Assembly: GCA_004017275.1 (NCBI GenBank)
Contig: SAKE01000014.1
Coordinates: forward strand, 1 to 64,000
Source of the DNA: Mesorhizobium sp.
GTDB taxonomy: Bacteria; Pseudomonadota; Alphaproteobacteria; Rhizobiales; Rhizobiaceae
Direction: 5' to 3'
Length of the DNA: 64,000 bases
Below, piece by piece: positions 52,212 to 61,798 of the stretch; the first letter of the stretch is position 1; each line of letters starts with the position of its first letter. Below the pieces are notes generated by a model that was not told the origin of the DNA, did not search any database, and saw nothing but the letters and a program-made list of their open reading frames with translations. The position numbers and the translations under genes were made by a program.

Positions 52212-52313
52212 CCGCAGGCCGGGCGGGAGCAGCCGACCGGTAAAAACTGTGGTGCTGCGCCGAAACGAACGCCAAACCCTCGGCTTGCGAGGACAAAAAG
52301 GGAGGATAAGTGC

Positions 52314-53327
52314 ATGAGCATGACGATGAGAAGGACAGTTCTGCGCTCGACCGTCGTGGCCGCCGCCACGGTGCTTGCCGCTGCGATCTCCACCTTGCCC
52401 GCGCAGGCGCTCGACGCCAAATGGTGCAAGGACGTCCACATCCGCTTCTTCGTAGGCGGCGCCGAGGGCGACGCTTTCGGCACCATCGTCTACAACGGCG
52501 CCAAGCAGGCCGAGGCCGATCTCGGGCCGAAGGTCGACTACATCTTCTCCCAGTGGGACATCGAAAAGATGGTGCAGCAATTGCGTGAGGCGGTTGCGGT
52601 CAAGCCTAACGGCATCGCCATGATGGGCCATCCGGGTGACGCGTCGATCATGCCGCTGGCCGAACAGGCGCATAAGGACGGCATCAAGATGATGTACCAG
52701 AACGTGCCGGTGCCGAAGGTGGTGGAAGCGTTCGGCGGCGGCTATGTCGGCGCCCAGCAGGAGCAGCAGGGCCGCGCGCTCGGCGCCGAGGCGCTCAAGC
52801 TGGCCAAGCTGAAGGCCGGCGACAAGGCGATCATGATCGGTCCGTTCGAGAATGAGAGCCGCGGCGCGCGCGAGCGCGGCACGGTGGCAGCGCTCAAGGA
52901 GGCCGGCGTCGAGGTCATCCAGCTGTCCTCGCCGCCGAGTGGCGAATGGGCGTCCGATCCCAATCTGGCAATTCCGGTGATCACCGCGGCACTGCTCAAC
53001 AATCCCGACGTCAAGGCGGTCGGTTATCCCGGCGGACAGATGCTCGGCAACGTCCCGACCTACATGCAGGCGGCGGGACGCAAGGCGGGCGAAATCTTCA
53101 ACTTCGGCTTCGACACCAGCCCGCAGATCGTCGAGGGTTTCAAGGGCGGCTGGGTGCAGCTGACGGCCGACCAGCAGCCGTTCCTGCAGGGTTATCTGCC
53201 GATCCTCAGCCTTTGCCAGCAGGTGGTGCTGGGTCTGGCGCCGATGAATGTCGACACCGGCGCCGGTTTCGTCACCCCCGAAAATTACGAGATCGTCGCC
53301 GAGCTCGCCAAGCAGGCGCTGCGCTGA
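52314..53327 (+). CDS. ABC sugar transporter, periplasmic binding protein
   Basis: A 337-residue type I binding protein. A signal peptide ends at about residue 31 (TLPAQA). The mature part shows VDYIFSQWDIEKMVQQLREAVA and PNGIAMMGHPGDASIMPLAEQA, typical of ribose/fructose-class binders. It is upstream of matching ATPase and permease genes. Confidence 0.9.
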   Translation: MSMTMRRTVLRSTVVAAATVLAAAISTLPAQALDAKWCKDVHIRFFVGGAEGDAFGTIVYNGAKQAEADLGPKVDYIFSQWDIEKMVQQLREAVAVKPNGIAMMGHPGDASIMPLAEQAHKDGIKMMYQNVPVPKVVEAFGGGYVGAQQEQQGRALGAEALKLAKLKAGDKAIMIGPFENESRGARERGTVAALKEAGVEVIQLSSPPSGEWASDPNLAIPVITAALLNNPDVKAVGYPGGQMLGNVPTYMQAAGRKAGEIFNFGFDTSPQIVEGFKGGWVQLTADQQPFLQGYLPILSLCQQVVLGLAPMNVDTGAGFVTPENYEIVAELAKQALR

Positions 53328-53413
53328 CCTCCCAAGCCGCCGGCCGGGATCAGGCCCCGGCCGGCGGGACCGCCGGCGACAAGGCCGGTATGAGACAATC
53401 AAGCGAGGATCCG

Positions 53414-54211
53414 ATGGCCGAACGCCTTATCGAACTGCGCGACATCAGCAAATCCTATGGCCATGTCTATGCACTGGGCGGGGTCAATCTCAGCGTCGAT
53501 CGCGGCGAGGTCGTCGGCCTGATCGGCGACAATGGCGCCGGCAAATCGACCCTGATCAAGATCCTCTCTGGCGTGGTCAAGCCAACCAGCGGCGAAATCC
53601 TCGTGCGCGGCAAGCCGGTAACCGGGTGGAGCGCGGCACGCTCGCGTGACGCCGGCATCGAGACGGTGTTCCAGGATCGGGCGCTGGCGGTGCAGCAGAC
53701 CATCGTGCGCAACATCTTCATGGGCCGCGAATTGACTGGCTTCATGGGCTTTCTCAGGGTTAACAAGGAGATTGAGGAAGCGAGCCGGCTGATGCGCGAG
53801 ATCGGCTTTACCTCGAAAGTGTTCACGCCGCAGTCGATCGTTGGCCAGCTGTCAGGCGGCGAGCGCCAGGGCGTGGCGATCGCGCGCGCCATTTACAAGC
53901 AGGCGGAGCTGATCGTCCTCGACGAGCCGACGACGGCGCTGTCGCTGACCGAAACCGCCAAGGTGTTCCATTTCGTGCGCCAGGTGCGGGCGAGCGGCCG
54001 CTCGATCCTGTTCATCGGCCACAACATCCATCATGTCTTCGACATCGCCGACCGCTTCGTGGTGCTGGACCGTGGCAAGATCGCACTGACGACCGATCGC
54101 AGCCAGGTCAAGTCAGCGGAAGAGCTTATCAATTTCATGGAAGAGGTCGCGCATCCGGGCGGATTGGCCGGACTGCACGATGCCGGCGACGCGGAGCAGA
54201 GAGCACGATGA
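53414..54211 (+). CDS. ABC sugar transporter, ATP-binding subunit
   Basis: A 265-residue single-domain ATPase, starting MAERLIELRDISKSYG after GAGG. Walker A is GDNGAGKSTLIK, the signature is LSGGERQGVAIAR, Walker B is LIVLDEPTTALS, and the switch His is in FIGHNIHH. It is half the length of the double-domain RbsA/MglA form, as in FrcA-type systems, so it likely works as a homodimer. Confidence 0.92.
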   Translation: MAERLIELRDISKSYGHVYALGGVNLSVDRGEVVGLIGDNGAGKSTLIKILSGVVKPTSGEILVRGKPVTGWSAARSRDAGIETVFQDRALAVQQTIVRNIFMGRELTGFMGFLRVNKEIEEASRLMREIGFTSKVFTPQSIVGQLSGGERQGVAIARAIYKQAELIVLDEPTTALSLTETAKVFHFVRQVRASGRSILFIGHNIHHVFDIADRFVVLDRGKIALTTDRSQVKSAEELINFMEEVAHPGGLAGLHDAGDAEQRAR

Positions 54212-55257
54212 GCAAGACCATGGAGCCCGATCTGCACGAGCCGTCCGCCGGCATTCCCCGCCCCAGTTCCCAGAAGGAGTGGAAGCACCCGTCCGATCAC
54301 TGGATGCGCGGCTTCATCCTCGACAACCGCGCTTCGCTCGGCACGCTCGGCGTGTTTATCGTCATGATGGCGGTGTTCATAGTCGCCAACCCGACCGTCT
54401 TCACCACCTGGTATCTCTACCGCTCGGTGCTGACGACACTGCCGGTGGCGCTGTTCGTGGTGGTGCCGCTGGTCTTCGTCGTGACTTGTGGGGAGATCGA
54501 CCTGTCATTTCCGGCGACGATGGGTTTTGCCTCATGGGTCTTCGCGCTCGTCGTACAGGCCGGCTACGATCCGTTCCTCGGCATCTTTGCGGCATTGATC
54601 ACCGGCACGCTGCTCGGTTTCCTGGTCGGGTCGCTGGTGGTCTATGGCGGGCTGTCGTCGCTGATCGCCACGCTCGGCATGAATTTCCTGCTGCGCGGCC
54701 TGATCCAGATCATCAACGAAGGCAAGTCGACGGCGCTGACCAGCCTCAGCGACAGCTGGGCCTACACGATCTTTTCCAGCCAGGTCCTGGGCGTTCCGGT
54801 GCAGATATTCTGGGCCATCGGTTTCGTGGTGCTGTCGGCGATGCTCTACAACCGCCATCGCTTCGGCGCGCAGGTGAGGGTGGTCGGCGACAATCCCGAC
54901 AGCGCCCAGCAGATGGGCATCGACGTCAAGCGCGTGCGGGTGAAAGTGTTCGTCTTCGTTGGCATCGGTGCGGCCATCGCCGGCACCTTCTCAGTGATGA
55001 TCAACTTCACCTGGTGGCCGACCGCCGGCGACGGCTATCTCCTGCCGGTGCTGGCCTCGGTGTTCGTCGGCGGCACGCCGACCTGGGGCGGCATCGGCAC
55101 CGTGGTCGGCGGCGCCATCGGCGCGGTCACCGTGTCGTTCATCCAGACCGGCGTCGTGGCGGCAGGCCTGAGCGGCTTCTACGTGCAGTTCTTCAACGGG
55201 CTGATCATCATCCTGTCGCTGCTGGGCCATAAGTGGAACCAGGCGCGGTATCGGTGA
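54208..55257 (+). CDS. ABC sugar transporter, permease subunit
   Basis: A 349-residue membrane protein with eight to ten helices. The EAA-like loop GAQVRVVGDNPDSAQQMGID and GEIDLSFPATMGFASW fit the ribose/fructose permease family. It overlaps the ATPase gene by ATGA and ends the operon. Confidence 0.92.
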   Translation: MSKTMEPDLHEPSAGIPRPSSQKEWKHPSDHWMRGFILDNRASLGTLGVFIVMMAVFIVANPTVFTTWYLYRSVLTTLPVALFVVVPLVFVVTCGEIDLSFPATMGFASWVFALVVQAGYDPFLGIFAALITGTLLGFLVGSLVVYGGLSSLIATLGMNFLLRGLIQIINEGKSTALTSLSDSWAYTIFSSQVLGVPVQIFWAIGFVVLSAMLYNRHRFGAQVRVVGDNPDSAQQMGIDVKRVRVKVFVFVGIGAAIAGTFSVMINFTWWPTAGDGYLLPVLASVFVGGTPTWGGIGTVVGGAIGAVTVSFIQTGVVAAGLSGFYVQFFNGLIIILSLLGHKWNQARYR

Positions 55258-55304
55258 GGGGAGAGGCGTTGCTGCGGGTGTGAGAACGGGATCAGTGTGA
55301 GATT

Positions 55305-58004
55305 TCACACCGCCGCGACGAACCCGTCCAGCACGCGTTTCTGGCCGGCCTTGTCGAAGTCGATGGTCAGTTTGTTGCCTTCGATGGCCGAGATGTTGCC
55401 GTTGCCGAATTTCTGGTGGAAGACGCGGTCGCCGACGTTGAAAGCCGATGGCGTGTCGGAGACGGATTTGGCGACCAGTTCGCCGTCGATGGTGCGGCCC
55501 TTGACCGAGGTGCGGCCGGCGCCGTAGCCGGAATCGGTCTCGCCGTAGCCGATGCGCTCGACCTGATGGCCGGAGCGCGAGCCCCAGTTGCGGTCGGTCG
55601 CCTCGGTGCGGTTGGCCTGCGCGCGCTGCCAGCCCGGCGTCGCGTAGGTGTTGGAGAAGGCGCCGGATTTTTCGGTGTCGGCGCCGACAGTGTCGAAGCG
55701 CGAGGCGCCATAGGGGTTCTGTCGTCCCGCGCCCTGGCCGCCGCGACCGGAGGCAAAAGAACCGCCGCCGTAGGAATTGCCATAGCCGCCGTAGGAGTTG
55801 CCGCTTTCGGCGACCTCGACATGGGCTTCCGGCAGTTCGTCGAGGAAGCGCGACGGGATGGTCGACTGCCACAGGCCGTGGATGCGGCGGTTGGAGACGA
55901 ACCACAGATGCAGGTTCTTCTTGGCCCGCGTCAGGCCGACATAGGCGAGCCGCCGCTCTTCCTCCAGCCCGGAGCGGCCACCCTCATCGAGCGCGCGCTG
56001 GTGCGGAAACAGGCCTTCCTCCCAGCCGGGCAGGAACACGGTCTCGAATTCGAGGCCCTTGGCCGAATGCAGCGTCATGATGCTGACGGCGTCGAGCCCG
56101 GCATTCTGCTCGGCGTCCATTACGAGGGCGACATGCTCGAGGAAGGAGCGCAGCGATTCGTACTCCTCCATCGAGCGGATCAGTTCTTTCAGGTTCTCCA
56201 GCCGGCCGGGCGCTTCGACCGAGCGGTCGTTCTTCCACATGTCGGTGTAGCCGCTCTCTTCGAGAATGGTCTCGGCGAGTTCGGTGTGCGGCGTGGTTTC
56301 CAGCGCCTTCTGCCATCGCTCGAAATTGGCCGCCACTTCGCGGAGCGCCGCGCGCGGCTTCGGCTTCAGCTCGTCGCTTTCGGCGAGCTTGGCGGCGGCT
56401 TCCAGCATCGGAATGCGCAGCGCGCGCGCCGTGTCGTGGATCTGCCGGATGGTGGCTTCGCCGAGGCCGCGCTTGGGCACATTGACGATGCGTTCGAAGG
56501 CGAGGTCGTCGGCGCCTTGCGCGACGACGCGGAAGAAGGCCAGCGCATCGCGGATTTCCATGCGCTCGTAGAAGCGCGGGCCGCCGATGACGCGGTAGTT
56601 GAGGCCGAGCGTGACAAAACGGTCCTCGAACTCGCGCATCTGGAAGGAGGCGCGGACCAGGATCGCCATGTCGTTGAGATTGTGCTTTTGCCGCTGGTAG
56701 GCCTCGATGGTCTCGCCGACGGCGCGGGCTTCCTCCTCGGAATCCCAGGCGGCGTGGACATGCACCTTGCCGTCCTCCGGCTCGTCGCGGTCGGTGAACA
56801 GCGTCTTGCCGAACCGGCCCTCATTGTGGGCGATGAGGTGGGAGGCCGCGCCAAGGATGTGCGCGGTGGAGCGGTAGTTGCGCTCCAGGCGGATGATGGT
56901 GGCGCCGGGAAAATCCTTATCGAAGCGCAGGATGTTGTCGACCTCCGCGCCGCGCCAGCCATAGATCGATTGGTCGTCGTCGCCGACGCAGCAGATGTTG
57001 ACGGTGGTGCGGTTTTCAGCCGAAGAGCGCCCAATCTCCCCCCTAGAGGGGGAGATGTCGCCGGAGGCGACAGAGGGGGGCGCTGTCCCTCCAGCCTGTC
57101 GGCGCGAGGTGCCCCCCTCTGTCCTGCCGGACATCTCCCCCTCAGAGGGGGAGATCGGTTTGCCTTGAGGCCGTTGCGCCAGGAGCCGCAGCCACATGTA
57201 CTGGGCGGTATTGGTGTCCTGGTATTCGTCGACGAGGATGTATTTGAAGCGCTTGTGGTATTCCTTCAGCACGTCCGGATTGGCGCGGAAGATGCGGATT
57301 GGGTGGCACAGGAGGTCGCCGAAATCGCATGCATTGAGCGTCTTCAGCCGCTCTTGATAGGCCTTGTAGAGTTCGCGGCCCTTGCCGTTGGCGAAGGCGC
57401 GCGCGTCGCCCTCTGCGATGTCGGCGGGGCCTTGCCCCTTGTTCTTCCAGCCGTCGATCATCTGGGCGAATTGCTTGGCCGGCCAGCGTTTGTCGTCGAG
57501 CCCTTCGGCCTGGATCAGCTGCTTGATCAGCCGCACGACGTCGTCGGTGTCGAGAATGGTGAAGTCGGAGCGCAGGCCGGCGAGCTCGGCATGGCGGCGC
57601 AGCAGCTTCACGCCGATCGAGTGGAAGGTGCCAAGCCAAGGCATGCCCTCGACATTGCCTTCGCCGATCAGGACGCCGATGCGGATCTTCATCTCGCGCG
57701 CGGCCTTGTTGGTAAAGGTCACCGCAAGGATCTGCGACGGGAAGGCCTTGCCAGTAGCGAGGATGTGAGCGATGCGGGTGGTGAGCACGCGGGTCTTGCC
57801 GGTGCCGGCGCCGGCCAGCACCAGAACCGGGCCTTCCGTGGTTTCCACAGCCAGCCGCTGCTCGGGGTTCAGCCCCTTCAGATAGTCGGGTGCATTGTTT
57901 TGACCGCTGCGGGCAGCCATGGCGCGCGCGGCAATGCCCGACGGGGCCGAGGGCCGCGCATTGGGTTCGTCGAAAAAGGGCATGTCTTCGGAAAAGCCGG
58001 ACAT
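55305..58004 (-). CDS. uvrD: UvrD/PcrA-type DNA helicase with an inserted palindromic element
   Basis: An 899-residue SF1A helicase for excision repair and fork processing. Motif I is LAGAGTGKTRVLTTRI, motif Ia AVTFTNKAAREM, motif II YILVDEYQDTN, motif III CVGDDDQSIYGWRGAEV, motif IV IIRLERNYRST, and motifs V-VI include LHSAKGLEFETVFLPG and AYVGLTRAKKNL. Between motifs II and III, residues about 283-325 come from a palindromic repeat (57032-57157) with no frame change. Both flanks (MWLRLLAQ and NICCVGDDDQ) are normal helicase. The C-terminal tail carries a G/N/S/Y-rich stretch and ends in a Tudor-like FNVGDRVFHQKFGNGNISAIEG. Confidence 0.95.
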   Translation of the reverse strand: MSGFSEDMPFFDEPNARPSAPSGIAARAMAARSGQNNAPDYLKGLNPEQRLAVETTEGPVLVLAGAGTGKTRVLTTRIAHILATGKAFPSQILAVTFTNKAAREMKIRIGVLIGEGNVEGMPWLGTFHSIGVKLLRRHAELAGLRSDFTILDTDDVVRLIKQLIQAEGLDDKRWPAKQFAQMIDGWKNKGQGPADIAEGDARAFANGKGRELYKAYQERLKTLNACDFGDLLCHPIRIFRANPDVLKEYHKRFKYILVDEYQDTNTAQYMWLRLLAQRPQGKPISPSEGEMSGRTEGGTSRRQAGGTAPPSVASGDISPSRGEIGRSSAENRTTVNICCVGDDDQSIYGWRGAEVDNILRFDKDFPGATIIRLERNYRSTAHILGAASHLIAHNEGRFGKTLFTDRDEPEDGKVHVHAAWDSEEEARAVGETIEAYQRQKHNLNDMAILVRASFQMREFEDRFVTLGLNYRVIGGPRFYERMEIRDALAFFRVVAQGADDLAFERIVNVPKRGLGEATIRQIHDTARALRIPMLEAAAKLAESDELKPKPRAALREVAANFERWQKALETTPHTELAETILEESGYTDMWKNDRSVEAPGRLENLKELIRSMEEYESLRSFLEHVALVMDAEQNAGLDAVSIMTLHSAKGLEFETVFLPGWEEGLFPHQRALDEGGRSGLEEERRLAYVGLTRAKKNLHLWFVSNRRIHGLWQSTIPSRFLDELPEAHVEVAESGNSYGGYGNSYGGGSFASGRGGQGAGRQNPYGASRFDTVGADTEKSGAFSNTYATPGWQRAQANRTEATDRNWGSRSGHQVERIGYGETDSGYGAGRTSVKGRTIDGELVAKSVSDTPSAFNVGDRVFHQKFGNGNISAIEGNKLTIDFDKAGQKRVLDGFVAAV
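57032..57157. repeat. palindromic element, copy B, in frame inside uvrD
   Basis: About 125 bp. End sub-palindromes are AATCTCCCCCCTAGAGGGGG (57033-57052) and ATCTCCCCCTCAGAGGGGGA (57132-57151). The core GGGGGGCGCTGTCCC pairs loosely with GGTGCCCCCCTCTGTCC. In the helicase frame it adds 42 codons that begin ISPSEGEMS and end ISPSRGEIG. It matches copy A (59-182) in reversed orientation. Confidence 0.9.
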
Positions 58005-58215
58005 TGCCCCGAATGTAGTGATTCGGGAGCGAAAGACCAGAACTGTCTACGTTTTGTTCCGCTAAAGTGGCTGATTGGCTGCCTCGCATTACCGCTTGCG
58101 CTCATGGCCCGTGCTTGACAGGCGAGACCGTCAGGAGAAAGTTGTGCCCTGGGCAGCGACGCAATGCGGGGTTGCCCATGGCCGCGCAAAGCGCAACAGT
58201 CGAAGGAGTATCATC

Positions 58216-60531
58216 TTGGCTGTCACCATCACCTCCCTCATCCTTTTCCTCATCGGTCTGGCGCTTGGCGGCGGCGGTATCCGCTTAGCTTCGCTGGGCG
58301 GCAGCTGGTACTATATTGTCGCCGGCCTCGCCTTCCTGATCGCCGCCTGGTTGCTTTACCGGCGCCGGTCGACTGCTTTGTGGCTCTACGCGGCGATCGT
58401 GATCGGCACGCTGGCCTGGGCTGTCTGGGAAACCGGCTTCGACTGGTGGGAACTCGGCCCGCGCGGCGGTATCATTGTGCTGGTGGCGCTGTGGTTGCTG
58501 ACACCGTGGGCGCGGCGGGGGATTACCGGCCCCGACGCGCGCGCGCCGCTGATCCTGGCCGTTCTGGCGTCGCTGGCGGTGGCTGGTTATTCGATGACCG
58601 CCGATCCGAAGGACATTGCCGGGGAACTCGGCACCGACAAGGTGGTCGCCAACGCCAATCTCGGCAACGACGTGCCGGCCGGCGAGTGGCACTATTACGG
58701 ACGCACGCAGTTCGGCCAGCGCTATTCGCCGCTCGACCAGATCACGCCCGACAATGTCGCCAAGCTGCAGCCGGCCTGGACCTACCAGACCGGCGACGTG
58801 AAGGGTCCCGACGACGTCGGCGAAACCACCTATCAGGTGACGCCGCTGAAGATCGGCGACACGCTCTACATCTGCACGCCGCACAATTTCGCCATCGCCA
58901 TCGATGCCGCGAGCGGCAAGGAGAAATGGCGCTTCGATCCCAAGGTCAAGCTCGACAAGGACCGCCAGCACCAGACCTGCCGCGGCGTGGCCTATTATGC
59001 CGATGCAGCCGGCGCTGCCGGGCAGCCCTGTGCGACCCGCGTCTACCTGCCGACCTCGGATGCGCGGCTGATCGCGCTCGACGCCGCCAACGGGCAGGTC
59101 TGTCCGGCTTTCGCAGAGGGCGGCACGCTGAACCTTCTGACCAACATGCCTTATCCGAAATCGGGCTATTATTACTCGACCTCGGCGCCGCTGATCTCAG
59201 GCGGCAAGATCATCGTCGGTGGCGCGGTCAACGACAATTATTCGACGCAGGAGCCGTCCGGCGTCATCCGCGCCTACGACGCTGCCACCGGCGCGCTGGT
59301 GTGGAACTGGGATTCCGGCAATCCGGACCAGACGACGCCGCTGGCCGCCGGCCAGACATACACCGCCAACTCGCCCAACATGTGGTCGACGCCGAGCGCC
59401 GACGAGAAGCTCGGCCTGCTCTACGTTCCGCTCGGCAACCAGACGCCGGATCAGCTCGGCGCTGGGCGCAGCGCCAACGTCGAGAAGTTCTCGTCGTCGA
59501 TCACCGCGCTCGACCTCAACACCGGGCAGGTGCGCTGGGTGCGGCAGACCGTGCACCACGACCTCTGGGACATGGACGTGCCGGCGCAGCCGAGCCTGAT
59601 CGACATCACCAAAGCCGACGGCACGGTGGTGCCGGCGCTGGTCGGGCCGACCAAGCAGGGCGACCTCTATGTGCTCGACCGCCGCACCGGCGAACCGGTG
59701 ATCGCGGTCAACGAAGTGCCGGCGCCCGGCGGCGCGATCGAAGGCGACCACACATCGCCGACGCAGCCGGTCTCCGATCTTACCTTCATGCCGAAGCCGC
59801 TTACGGGCGCCGACATGTGGGGCCTCACCATGTTCGACCAGTTGGCCTGCCGGATCGAATTCCAGGGCCTGCGCTATGAGGGCCGCTATACGCCGCCTTC
59901 CGTCCAGGGCTCGCTGGTCTATCCCGGCAATTTCGGCACCTTCAACTGGGGTGGCGTCGCTGTCGACCCGGTGCGCCAGGTGATGTTCGGCATGCCGACC
60001 TATCTGGCGTTCAAGTCGCAGCTGATCCCGCGCGATCAGGTGCCGCCGCCGGACGAGGGGCGCGGCAGCGAGCAGGGACTGAACCGCAACGAGGGCGCGC
60101 CCTATGCGGTGGTGATGGGGCCGTTCCTGTCGCCGCTCGGCATTCCTTGCCAGGCGCCGCCCTGGGGCTATGTCGCCGGCGCCGATCTCAGGACCGGCAA
60201 GATCGCCTACAAGCACCGCAACGGCACCGTCTACGACATGACGCCGCTGCCGCTACCGCTGAAGGTCGGCGTGCCAGGCATAGGCGGGCCGATGATCACC
60301 GCGGGCGGCGTCGCCTTCCTGGGTGCCGCGGTCGACGACTATCTGCGCGCTTACGACCTGACGTCGGGCAGGCAGTTGTGGCAGGCACGGCTGCCGGCCG
60401 GCGGGCAATCGACGCCGATGACCTATACGGTCGCCGACGGCCGCCAGTTCGTGGTCATCGTCGCCGGCGGCCACGGCTCGGTCGGGACCAAGCCGGGGGA
60501 TTACGTGATGGCCTACGCGCTGCCGAAGTAG
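58216..60531 (+). CDS. gcd: membrane-bound PQQ-dependent glucose dehydrogenase
   Basis: A 771-residue quinoprotein oxidising glucose to gluconolactone in the periplasm and passing electrons to ubiquinone. The TTG at 58216 follows AAGGAG by 7 bp; the frame is open upstream without a better start. Five N-terminal membrane helices cover about residues 1-130. The eight-bladed propeller starts at WHYYGRTQFGQRYSPLDQI, with ICTPHNFAIAIDAASGKEKW and VHHDLWDMDVPAQPSLIDI as family landmarks. No PQQ synthesis genes are in the window. Confidence 0.93.
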   Translation: MAVTITSLILFLIGLALGGGGIRLASLGGSWYYIVAGLAFLIAAWLLYRRRSTALWLYAAIVIGTLAWAVWETGFDWWELGPRGGIIVLVALWLLTPWARRGITGPDARAPLILAVLASLAVAGYSMTADPKDIAGELGTDKVVANANLGNDVPAGEWHYYGRTQFGQRYSPLDQITPDNVAKLQPAWTYQTGDVKGPDDVGETTYQVTPLKIGDTLYICTPHNFAIAIDAASGKEKWRFDPKVKLDKDRQHQTCRGVAYYADAAGAAGQPCATRVYLPTSDARLIALDAANGQVCPAFAEGGTLNLLTNMPYPKSGYYYSTSAPLISGGKIIVGGAVNDNYSTQEPSGVIRAYDAATGALVWNWDSGNPDQTTPLAAGQTYTANSPNMWSTPSADEKLGLLYVPLGNQTPDQLGAGRSANVEKFSSSITALDLNTGQVRWVRQTVHHDLWDMDVPAQPSLIDITKADGTVVPALVGPTKQGDLYVLDRRTGEPVIAVNEVPAPGGAIEGDHTSPTQPVSDLTFMPKPLTGADMWGLTMFDQLACRIEFQGLRYEGRYTPPSVQGSLVYPGNFGTFNWGGVAVDPVRQVMFGMPTYLAFKSQLIPRDQVPPPDEGRGSEQGLNRNEGAPYAVVMGPFLSPLGIPCQAPPWGYVAGADLRTGKIAYKHRNGTVYDMTPLPLPLKVGVPGIGGPMITAGGVAFLGAAVDDYLRAYDLTSGRQLWQARLPAGGQSTPMTYTVADGRQFVVIVAGGHGSVGTKPGDYVMAYALPK

Positions 60532-60588
60532 GGGTGGTGTAGTCTCCTGCCGATGGCAGTCGGCAGGCTTTGCTTTCTTGCAAAGTAG

Positions 60589-60768
60589 GCGCTGCCCCTC
60601 ATCGCCCTGCCGGGCACTTCTCCCCGTATAGTGACGGGGAGAAGGAAACTTGCGTCGATGGTTTCGCCAATCGCCAGCGTTGCAGGAATGGCGCCAGCGC
60701 TAGAATTTGCCCCTTCTCCCCGTCACTATACGGGGAGAAGGTGCCGGCAGGCGGATGAGGGGCGGCGC
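60589..60768. repeat. 180-bp inverted-repeat element, copy 1
   Basis: Left arm GCGCTGCCCCTCATCGCCCT... with CTTCTCCCCGTATAGTGACG (60618-60637) is mirrored at the right by CTTCTCCCCGTCACTATACG (60714-60733) and ...GGATGAGGGGCGGCGC. The centre is unique apart from TTTCGCCAA. It fills most of the 370-bp gap between gcd and the hydrolase gene, and no gene lies inside. Confidence 0.85.
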
Positions 60769-60901
60769 GACACCAGCTGATAATGCAGGACCGCCCAAGC
60801 GCCACGAGGCGATCGACGGCCGTGATGGGTGCTCGACTGGATCATGCCGGCTTGGCCCCTATGTAGCTGGGCAGTCGAAGCCCGAAGCCGAGGAGCCATC
60901 C

Positions 60902-61789
60902 ATGACGAAACCCGACACCAATCCTGCTATTACCCAGGCGATGATCGACGCCTATGACGAATACACGCATCTGACGCTCGATCGCCGGCGCTTCATGGAG
61001 CAACTGACCCGGCTTGCCGGATCGGGCGCGGCGGCGGCCGCGATCGCGCCACTGCTGGCTGCAAACTCGGCGCAAGCTGCAATCGTCGCCGACAACGATC
61101 CGCGAGTGAAAGGCGAGGACATCAGCTATCCCGGCAGCAGCGGCGAGATGAAGGGCTATCTGGTCAAGCCGGCGGGCCAATCGGGCAAGCTCGGTACGGT
61201 TATCGTCGTGCATGAGAACAGGGGCCTCAACCCGCATATCCGCGATGTGACGCGACGTGTGGCGCTGGAAGGGTTCGTGGCGCTGGCGCCGGATTTCCTG
61301 TCGCCTCTCGGCGGCACGCCTGACGATGAAGACAAGGCGCGCGACATGTTCGCCAAACTCGATCCTGCGCAGACTGTCGCCGACGGTGTAGCGACCGTCG
61401 CTTTTCTCAAGGCCGACAAGGACGGCAACGGCAAGGTCGGCGCCATCGGCTTCTGCTGGGGTGGCGGCACGGTCAACATGCTGGCCGTCAACGCGCCCGA
61501 TCTCGCAGCTGGCGTTGCCTATTACGGCATGCAGCCGAAGGCCACCGACGTGCCGAAGATCAAGGCGTCCCTGCTGCTGCACTATGGCGGACTGGACGAG
61601 CGCATCAATGCCGGCATCGACGCCTTCAAGAAGGAACTCGATGCGGCGCATGTCGAATACTCGGTCTATGTCTATGAAGGCGCCAACCACGCCTTCAACA
61701 ACGATACATCAGCGGCGCGCTACGACAAGAAGGCGGCCGACCTCGCCTGGGGCAGAACTATCGCTTTTCTCAAGCAGAAACTGGCATAG
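60902..61789 (+). CDS. dienelactone hydrolase family protein
   Basis: A 295-residue alpha/beta hydrolase with a twin-arginine-like leader (DRRRFMEQLTRLAGSGAAAA ... SAQA), so probably exported. The catalytic triad is expected at Cys (IGFCWGGGTVN), Asp (GGLDERINAG) and His (GANHAFNND), with the regulatory Glu in VVHENRGLN. The substrate is unknown. GAGGAG precedes the ATG. Confidence 0.9.
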   Translation: MTKPDTNPAITQAMIDAYDEYTHLTLDRRRFMEQLTRLAGSGAAAAAIAPLLAANSAQAAIVADNDPRVKGEDISYPGSSGEMKGYLVKPAGQSGKLGTVIVVHENRGLNPHIRDVTRRVALEGFVALAPDFLSPLGGTPDDEDKARDMFAKLDPAQTVADGVATVAFLKADKDGNGKVGAIGFCWGGGTVNMLAVNAPDLAAGVAYYGMQPKATDVPKIKASLLLHYGGLDERINAGIDAFKKELDAAHVEYSVYVYEGANHAFNNDTSAARYDKKAADLAWGRTIAFLKQKLA

Positions 61790-61798
61790 GGCGTCCGT

